NCBI GenBank assembly: GCA_013697225.1
Contig: JACCXG010000217.1
Location: 1 to 18,878, forward strand
Length of the DNA stretch: 18,878 nt
Origin: Acidobacteriota bacterium
GTDB taxonomy: Bacteria > Acidobacteriota > Vicinamibacteria > Vicinamibacterales > 2-12-FULL-66-21
Direction of reading: 5' to 3'
The position numbers and the translations under genes were made by a program. The notes beneath the pieces are model-generated. The model saw nothing but the letters and a program-made list of their open reading frames with translations. It searched no databases and was not told the origin of the DNA. Of this stretch, positions 13,669 to 18,878 are shown piece by piece; position 1 is the stretch's first letter; every line of letters begins with the position of its first letter.

Positions 13669-16173
13669 ATGCTGCACATGTTCCGCAGGCCATCATCGTG
13701 TTTGGCAGGGTTGCTCGTCGTGCTGTTCCTGGTGGCGGGGGGCGCGGCCCACCTGAGCGCTCAGGCTGCCGCGCTGCAGGCTGAGACCGCACCGCACGCG
13801 GGCGGCGAGGCAAACCTGGTGCTGCCGGATCTGGGTCAGGTGGACTTCCAGGGCATCAACGGACGCACCCTGCTGATGGGGGGCCTCGGCATCTGCCTCC
13901 TTGGCCTGGCGTTCGGCATGGTGATCTTCTACCAGCTGAAGAACCTCCCCGTGCACCGCTCGATGCACGAGATCTCCGAGCTGATTTACGAGACCTGCAA
14001 GACCTATCTGATTACGCAGGGGAAGTTCATCCTTCTCCTGTGGATCTTCATCGGCACAATCACCGCGATCTACTTCGGCGGTCTTGCCGCCACGGTCGAC
14101 CTGGAGACCGGTGCCATCGTCCACGGGTTCCCGCCGTTCAAGGTCGCCGTGATCCTCCTCTTCAGCCTCATCGGTATCGCGGGCAGCTACGGTGTGGCCT
14201 GGTTCGGCATCCGTGTGAACACCTTCGCGAACTCCCGCGCGGCGTTTGCGGGGCTTGCAGGGCGTCCGTATCCGATTTACGCGATTCCTCTGCGCGCCGG
14301 CATGAGCATCGGGATGCTGCTCATCAGTGTCGAGCTCTTCATCATGCTCTGCATCCTGCTGTTCATTCCCGGTGACTACGCCGGCTCGTGCTTCATCGGG
14401 TTTGCCATCGGCGAGTCGCTCGGCGCGGCCGCCCTGCGGATCGCAGGGGGCATCTTCACGAAGATCGCGGACATCGGCGCGGATCTCATGAAGATCGTCT
14501 TCAACATCAAGGAAGACGATGCGCGGAATCCGGGGGTGATCGCGGACTGCACGGGGGACAACGCCGGCGACTCGGTCGGCCCGAGCGCGGACGGGTTCGA
14601 GACCTACGGCGTCACGGGCGTGGCGCTGATTACGTTCATTCTCGTGGCCATTACCGATACGACGGTGCAGGTCCAGCTGCTCGTCTGGATCTTCGTCATG
14701 CGCGTTGTCGGCGTCATCGCCAGCGGGGCCTCCTACCTGCTGAACGAGGCCTGGGCGAAGGCCCGCTACGGGAACGCCGCGACGATGAACTTCGAGACGC
14801 CGCTGACGACGCTGGTGTGGCTGACGTCCATTGTGTCGGTGAGCCTCACGTTTGTGGTGTCGGCGCTGCTCATCCCCGATCTCGGCGACGGGACGCTCTG
14901 GTGGAAGCTGGCCATCGTCATCAGCTGCGGCACGCTGGCTGGGGCCATCATTCCCGAGCTCGTGAAGGTGTTCACCTCGACTACGTCCGCTCACACGCGC
15001 GAGATCGTGACCTCTTCCCGGGAAGGGGGCGCGTCGTTAAACGTCTTGTCAGGACTCGTTGCCGGAAACTTCAGCGCCTACTGGCTGGGCGTGGTCATCG
15101 TCGGCCTGATGGCTGTGGCGTACGGGGTGAGCACGCTGGGGCTCGGCACGCTCATGATTGCCCCGGCGGTCTTCGCGTTTGGCCTGGTCGCGTTCGGTTT
15201 CCTCGGCATGGGCCCTGTGACGATTGCCGTCGACTCCTACGGGCCGGTGACGGACAACGCGCAGTCGGTGTTCGAGTTGTCGACCATCGAGGCGATCCCG
15301 GGTATCTCGCAGGATCTGAAGCGGGACTTCGGGATCGATGTGGACTTCGAGCGCGCCAAGCACCTGCTCGAGGAGAACGACGGTGCAGGGAACACCTTCA
15401 AGGCCACCGCCAAGCCGGTGTTGATTGGCACGGCCGTGGTTGGTGCGACAACGATGATTTTTTCCATCATCGTGCTGCTCACCGAGCGGCTGCAGCCGGA
15501 GTACCTGCAGTACCTGTCCATTCTGCACCCCCCGTTCCTGCTGGGCCTGATCCTGGGAGGCGCGATGATCTACTGGTTCACCGGAGCGTCGATGCAGGCG
15601 GTGACGACGGGGGCCTACCGGGCGGTCGAGTTCATCAAGGCGAACATCAAGCTCGACGGGGTCGAGAGGGCGTCGGTCGCCGACAGCAAGAAAGTGGTCG
15701 AGATCTGCACTCAGTACGCACAGAAGGGGATGTTCAACATCTTTCTGGCGGTGTTCCTGGCGACGCTCGGGTTCGCCTTTCTTGAGCCATACCTCTTCAT
15801 CGGGTATCTCGTGTCGATTGCGCTGTTTGGGCTCTTCCAGGCGATTTTCATGGCCAACGCCGGGGGGGCCTGGGACAACGCCAAGAAGATTGTCGAGGTA
15901 GAGCTCAAGGAGAAGGGCACACCCTTGCATGCAGCGACGGTTGTGGGGGATACCGTGGGGGATCCGTTCAAGGACACCTCGTCAGTGGCCATGAACCCGG
16001 TGATCAAGTTCACCACGCTCTTCGGGCTGCTGGCGGTGGAGCTCGGTGTGCAGCTCGCCGGCCAGTATGGGCATGCGGTTGCGCTGTCGCTGTCGGGGTT
16101 GTGCCTGCTGGGTTCGGCAGTCTTCGTGTGGCGGTCGTTCTACCGGATGCGGATCGTTCCGGAGAGAGGCTGA
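13669..16173 (+). CDS. hppA: Membrane-bound ion-translocating pyrophosphatase (divergent, K+-independent type)
   Basis: Couples PPi hydrolysis to H+ (or Na+) pumping across the inner membrane. 834 aa, longer than the usual 660-770. Extra length is an N-terminal hydrophobic segment ending L-S-A-Q-A that looks like a signal peptide, plus a linker (to about residue 55). About 15-16 membrane helices follow. Active-site landmarks: DIGADLMKIVF, DDARNP, GDNAGDSVGPSADG (residues 296-309), GPVTDNAQSVFE and a C-terminal VVGDTVGDPFKDTSS. These differ from the common DVGADLVGKVE and GDNVGDCAGM versions. GNTFKA (574-579) has Lys578 at the position that marks K+-independent enzymes. The ion pumped cannot be read with certainty. 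It has its own Shine-Dalgarno and a weak terminator after it. Confidence 0.93.
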   Translation: MLHMFRRPSSCLAGLLVVLFLVAGGAAHLSAQAAALQAETAPHAGGEANLVLPDLGQVDFQGINGRTLLMGGLGICLLGLAFGMVIFYQLKNLPVHRSMHEISELIYETCKTYLITQGKFILLLWIFIGTITAIYFGGLAATVDLETGAIVHGFPPFKVAVILLFSLIGIAGSYGVAWFGIRVNTFANSRAAFAGLAGRPYPIYAIPLRAGMSIGMLLISVELFIMLCILLFIPGDYAGSCFIGFAIGESLGAAALRIAGGIFTKIADIGADLMKIVFNIKEDDARNPGVIADCTGDNAGDSVGPSADGFETYGVTGVALITFILVAITDTTVQVQLLVWIFVMRVVGVIASGASYLLNEAWAKARYGNAATMNFETPLTTLVWLTSIVSVSLTFVVSALLIPDLGDGTLWWKLAIVISCGTLAGAIIPELVKVFTSTTSAHTREIVTSSREGGASLNVLSGLVAGNFSAYWLGVVIVGLMAVAYGVSTLGLGTLMIAPAVFAFGLVAFGFLGMGPVTIAVDSYGPVTDNAQSVFELSTIEAIPGISQDLKRDFGIDVDFERAKHLLEENDGAGNTFKATAKPVLIGTAVVGATTMIFSIIVLLTERLQPEYLQYLSILHPPFLLGLILGGAMIYWFTGASMQAVTTGAYRAVEFIKANIKLDGVERASVADSKKVVEICTQYAQKGMFNIFLAVFLATLGFAFLEPYLFIGYLVSIALFGLFQAIFMANAGGAWDNAKKIVEVELKEKGTPLHAATVVGDTVGDPFKDTSSVAMNPVIKFTTLFGLLAVELGVQLAGQYGHAVALSLSGLCLLGSAVFVWRSFYRMRIVPERG

Positions 16174-16203
16174 AGTCTGCCACCCGGAGGAGAAAGGATG
16201 GAG

Positions 16204-16227
16204 CCGGAAGCACCGGGCCGATTTTTT
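16204..16227 (+). terminator. Weak intrinsic terminator after hppA
   Basis: CCGG (16204-16207) pairs with CCGG (16213-16216) around a 5-nt loop, followed a few bases later by T6 (16222-16227). The stem is short, and the spacer to the T-run is not ideal. It lies 31 nt after the hppA stop and just before the tonB promoter. Confidence 0.45.
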
Positions 16228-16260
16228 GTTTGCGGTGTCTATAGTTGGCAGGAAGGTTCA

Positions 16261-16290
16261 TTGACACTGGTTTTTGCGTCTGACTATAAT
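16261..16290 (+). promoter_or_regulatory. Consensus sigma-70 promoter for tonB
   Basis: TTGACA (16261-16266), an 18-nt spacer, and TATAAT (16285-16290): perfect consensus in both hexamers. RNA should start near 16297, giving a 64-nt leader to the GTG at 16361. This is the strongest promoter-like sequence in the window. Confidence 0.85.
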
Positions 16291-16360
16291 TCGCGGTCTT
16301 GCGGTTGTTTCTTTCGCCGCGTTTGCAAGGCTACGAAACGGGACGCAGGAGGGCTGAGCC

Positions 16361-17086
16361 GTGCCGCGTGACATGTTCGGGGACGTCGTCGATCCATCCA
16401 TCAAGGTGGGCTCTCAGGCGTGGTACACGGTTCCCGTGTCCATCCTGGCGCACGTTGTGCTCTTTGCGGCCATCATCATCATTCCGCTGATGGCCACAGA
16501 CGTGCTACCAACGCCTCAGACCATGATGGCGTTTGCGGCCCCGCCCCCGCCGCCACCCCCCCCGCCTCCGCCCCCGCCGGCGGCGGCTCCACCACCCAAG
16601 GTCGCCCCGACCCCGGTGACCAATCCGAACGCAGCTCCTACGGAAGCCCCGAAGGAGATCGTCGCTGAAGTGCCACGCCCATCCGTGGGCCTCAGCGTAG
16701 GGGTGCCGGGAGGTGTCGAAGGCGGAATTCCCGGCGGCGCGATTGGAGGTGGCGTCGGCGGTATCCCGGCAGCTCCTCCGCCGCCTCCTGCGCCGGCGGC
16801 GCCGGTGCGGGTCGGCGGCAACATCAAGGCCCCGACCAAGACCAAGAATGTCAATCCAACATATCCGCCGATCGCGCAGTCGGCCCGGGTATCGGGGGTG
16901 GTCATCATCGAGGCGACGATTGGCCCCGATGGCCGGGTGAAGGACGCCAAGGTCCTGCGTTCGATTCCGCTACTCGATCAGGCAGCGCTCGATGCAGTCA
17001 AGCAATGGGTGTTCACTCCGACGCTGCTGAACGGAGTGCCCGTGCCGGTCATCATGACGGTGACCGTGAACTTCACGCTCCAGTGA
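16361..17086 (+). CDS. tonB: TonB-family energy transducer
   Basis: Carries proton-motive energy from ExbB/ExbD in the inner membrane to outer-membrane receptors. 241 aa. Seen: a short cytosolic N-terminus, one membrane helix (about residues 21-44), a run of 13 prolines (61-73), a Pro/Ala- and Gly-rich periplasm-spanning region, and a TonB C-terminal domain (about 155-241) with NPTYPPIAQSARVSG and VSGVVIIEATIGPDGRV. The GTG start at 16361 is 7 nt after AGGAGGG; ATG 16373 is a second choice. The consensus promoter at 16261 drives it. exbB and two exbD genes follow, making a complete transport motor. Confidence 0.92.
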   Translation: MPRDMFGDVVDPSIKVGSQAWYTVPVSILAHVVLFAAIIIIPLMATDVLPTPQTMMAFAAPPPPPPPPPPPPPAAAPPPKVAPTPVTNPNAAPTEAPKEIVAEVPRPSVGLSVGVPGGVEGGIPGGAIGGGVGGIPAAPPPPPAPAAPVRVGGNIKAPTKTKNVNPTYPPIAQSARVSGVVIIEATIGPDGRVKDAKVLRSIPLLDQAALDAVKQWVFTPTLLNGVPVPVIMTVTVNFTLQ

Positions 17087-17113
17087 AGCCCGGCTGCCGG
17101 CCGGCTCACGTGT

Positions 17114-17150
17114 GCAGGGTGGGGGCACAATCCCCTGCCGTTTGTTTGTT
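17114..17150 (+). terminator. Hairpin with T-rich tail between tonB and exbB
   Basis: GCAGGG (17114-17119) pairs with CCCTGC (17133-17138), followed by CGTTTGTTTGTT (17139-17150). It looks like a weak or leaky terminator inside the cluster, which would lower exbB and exbD expression relative to tonB, unless a promoter lies in the AT-richer stretch to 17180, where I see no clear one. Confidence 0.4.
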
Positions 17151-17197
17151 AACGTCTGGAATTGTGTGGCTTTACCGTAACCGGAGGAGTGGGCGAA

Positions 17198-17878
17198 ATG
17201 GAACAGCTTGACTTGATGCACATGTGGAATCAGATGGGGATCATCGCCAAGTCAATCGGCGTGATTCTCATCATCATGTCGATGATCTCTTTCGGCGTGG
17301 CCATCGAGCGGATCTACACCTTCGCGCAGGCCCGGAAGCAGTCGAAGCTTTATGCGCCGCAGGTTGCCAAGCACTTGAAGGAGGGGCGCCTCAAGGATGC
17401 CATCGCCATCTCCTCCTCGAAGAACTACCGTTACAGCCATCTCGCGAAGGTGGTGCTCGCGGGGCTGCAGGAGTACCAATTCCAGCAGGAAACCGGCTCC
17501 AACCTGAGCCGCGAAGACCTCGTCGACACGGTCCGCCGCGCCATTCAGCGCGCCTCGGCGCTCACAGCCAACGACCTCAAGAAGGGGGTCTCGGCGCTCG
17601 CGACCATCGGTGCCACGGCGCCGTTCGTCGGACTGCTCGGCACGGTCGTTGGCATCATCACCGCCTTCAACGGTATTGCGGCGACCGGCTCCGGCGGTCT
17701 CGCGGCGGTGTCTGCCGGTATCTCCGAAGCCCTGGTCGAGACGGCCCTCGGCCTCGTGGTGGCTATCCCCGCCGTCTGGTTCTACAATTATCTGTCGGGA
17801 CGGATCGAGTACTTCAACGTCGAGATGGACAACTCGTCGTCGGAGCTCGTCGACTACTTCATCAAGAAGACGGCCTGA
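17198..17878 (+). CDS. exbB: ExbB/TolQ/MotA-family proton channel protein
   Basis: Inner-membrane stator that forms the proton channel with ExbD and powers TonB. 226 aa. Seen: a first membrane helix (SIGVILIIMSMISFGVAIE), a cytosolic loop, then two more helices: GATAPFVGLLGTVVGIITAF, and ETALGLVVAIPAVWFYNYL in the C-terminal part, with the conserved GLLGTVVGI and SEALVETALGL. The start is ATG 17198 after GGAGGAG (17183-17189); the frame opens earlier but this start matches the family. The order tonB-exbB-exbD-exbD is seen in several Gram-negative phyla. Confidence 0.94.
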   Translation: MEQLDLMHMWNQMGIIAKSIGVILIIMSMISFGVAIERIYTFAQARKQSKLYAPQVAKHLKEGRLKDAIAISSSKNYRYSHLAKVVLAGLQEYQFQQETGSNLSREDLVDTVRRAIQRASALTANDLKKGVSALATIGATAPFVGLLGTVVGIITAFNGIAATGSGGLAAVSAGISEALVETALGLVVAIPAVWFYNYLSGRIEYFNVEMDNSSSELVDYFIKKTA

Positions 17879-17883
17879 TTTCC

Positions 17884-17913
17884 CGGGGGGGCCGCCTGCA
17901 CGGCCGGCCTCCC
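17884..17913 (+). other. Intercistronic hairpin between exbB and exbD
   Basis: GGCCG pairs with CGGCC around a short loop within a G-run/C-run context, with no T-tract after it. It may stabilise the upstream message or be an RNA-processing site rather than a terminator. Confidence 0.3.
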
Positions 17914-17955
17914 TGACTTCCTCGCGGCGGCGACTAACAACTGGGAGTAAGACCT

Positions 17956-18387
17956 ATGGCAATGGATGTAGGCGGCGCAAAGGGCGGTCTGAAATCCGAC
18001 ATCAACGTGACGCCGCTTGTCGACGTCATGCTGGTGCTCCTCATCATCATGATGTTGATCGCGCCGATGCTGCACCAGGGCGTGCCGGTCAGGCTGCCTC
18101 TAGCCGACAATACCGAAGACAAGCCGGAGACGCAGGAGCAGACCGTTCTGCACATCGACGCCGGCAATCGCTTCTACGTGAACGGCATCGAGTACAGCCG
18201 GAATGAGGTCGCGGACCGCGTTCAGGCGATTCTCGAGAACCGGTCCGAGCGCATCGTCCTCATCAAAGGGGACCAGGACGCGTCATACAGCGCGATCATG
18301 GCAGCCATGGACAACCTGCGGAAGGTCGGGATCGAAGACATCGGTCTGATCACCGAGCGCAAGACGCCGCTTGAGGGAGGCAACTGA
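17956..18387 (+). CDS. exbD: ExbD/TolR-family protein, first copy
   Basis: Partner of ExbB; its single membrane helix carries the proton-relay Asp. 143 aa. Seen: SDINVTPLVDVMLVLLIIMM, with the Asp in the membrane segment, then a periplasmic domain with HIDAGNRFYVNGIEYSRNEV. GGGAG (17942-17946) precedes the ATG by about 9 nt. Its stop overlaps the next gene in TGATG. Confidence 0.93.
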   Translation: MAMDVGGAKGGLKSDINVTPLVDVMLVLLIIMMLIAPMLHQGVPVRLPLADNTEDKPETQEQTVLHIDAGNRFYVNGIEYSRNEVADRVQAILENRSERIVLIKGDQDASYSAIMAAMDNLRKVGIEDIGLITERKTPLEGGN

Positions 18388-18848
18388 TGGCCCACGCACA
18401 CAAGCACCACGGCGCCGAGAAGGTCGTCATTGCGGCAACCCCTCAGCCGACTCCCGACATGAACGTCACGCCGCTGATCGACGTTCTGCTCGTGCTGCTG
18501 ATCATCTTCATGGCGGCGCTGCCCCTCACGCAGAAGGGGATGGATGTCAACCTGCCCCTCGAAACGCGTTCTGCCAGCCAGGCCGTCGACACGAACCAGA
18601 TCGTGCTGGAATACGCGGCCGACCGCTCGATTTCGGTCAACAAGCAGGTCATCGACCTGCAGGCCCTCCAGGACTTTCTCCGCACGACCTTCGAGAGCCG
18701 CAAGGAAAAGACGATGTTCATCGTCGGAGATCCCGGGCTGCGCTACGGCGAAGTCATTGCCGTGATCGACGCGGCCAAGGGGGCCGGCGTGGACAAGGTT
18801 GGAATCGTCACCGAAGGCATGCGCAAAGGTGAGGGGGCCGGCAACTAA
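18387..18848 (+). CDS. exbD: ExbD/TolR-family protein, second copy
   Basis: 153 aa. The N-terminus is histidine-rich (MAHAHKHHGAEK), a feature absent from the first copy. The membrane segment DMNVTPLIDVLLVLLIIFM holds the proton-relay Asp; a periplasmic domain follows, ending in a basic/Gly tail. The two copies differ throughout, so they are old paralogs rather than a recent duplication. They may form mixed assemblies with the same ExbB; this is inference. The start overlaps the stop of the first copy (TGATG), implying coupled translation. Confidence 0.92.
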   Translation: MAHAHKHHGAEKVVIAATPQPTPDMNVTPLIDVLLVLLIIFMAALPLTQKGMDVNLPLETRSASQAVDTNQIVLEYAADRSISVNKQVIDLQALQDFLRTTFESRKEKTMFIVGDPGLRYGEVIAVIDAAKGAGVDKVGIVTEGMRKGEGAGN

Positions 18849-18858
18849 GGCCGGGCCG

Positions 18859-18878
18859 TTCGCCGCACCGGCGAATTT
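18859..18878 (+). terminator. Probable terminator after the exbD pair, cut by the window end
   Basis: TTCGCCG (18859-18865) pairs perfectly with CGGCGAA (18869-18875) around a 3-nt loop, followed by TTT at the last base of the window. The T-run may continue outside. It lies 11 nt after the last stop. Confidence 0.6.

Noticed and set aside
13693..14994. A 433-codon open frame on the minus strand opposite hppA
   Set aside because: Antisense to a strongly conserved gene; the charged, low-complexity composition is that of a shadow of membrane-helix codons.

Overview
This is a GC-rich (roughly two-thirds G+C) chromosomal stretch of a Gram-negative bacterium. The set of a TonB/ExbB/ExbD/ExbD transport module, outer-membrane-type lipoprotein, tgt-yajC-secD-secF cluster, a divergent membrane pyrophosphatase and non-ATG or leaderless starts would fit an uncultured or little-studied Acidobacteriota-like lineage, possibly Vicinamibacteria. 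That placement is inference from gene content only. Nearly all of it is housekeeping or cell-envelope coding sequence. I see no phage, transposon, CRISPR array, tRNA or rRNA.

Layout: (1) 1-2236, minus strand: accD, then folC, then the first 21 codons of a secreted protein that leaves the window. (2) 2274-5232, plus strand: a deoxynucleoside kinase divergent from accD, then a lipoprotein that fuses an array of HEAT repeats to a cyclophilin domain. (3) 5233-5865: a gene-poor strip that holds two tandem, paralogous lysine-rich micro-genes of 19 and 20 codons on the minus strand. Each has a Shine-Dalgarno sequence and its own intrinsic terminator; this is the most unusual thing in the window. (4) 5866-8606, minus strand: ddl (D-Ala-D-Ala ligase) with a translationally coupled TPR-repeat exported protein. 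(5) 8607-8757: a divergent promoter region filled with degenerate 7-nt tandem repeats. (6) 8758-12850, plus strand: tgt-yajC-secD-secF, followed by a DUF502 membrane protein. (7) 13669-16173: an H+-PPase of a divergent, probably K+-independent type. (8) 16261-18878: a consensus sigma-70 promoter driving tonB, exbB and two exbD genes, closed by a hairpin at the window edge.

The genes work together mainly at the envelope. AccD feeds fatty-acid synthesis, Ddl feeds peptidoglycan, YajC/SecD/SecF use the proton gradient to drive protein export, the pyrophosphatase converts cytosolic PPi into an ion gradient, and TonB-ExbB-ExbD spend that gradient on outer-membrane uptake. Signals in the DNA suggest two start modes. 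accD, the kinase, ddl and tgt have a -10-like box only 6-8 nt before an unled start codon (leaderless mRNA), while hppA, tonB, exbB, exbD and the micro-genes have clear Shine-Dalgarno sequences.
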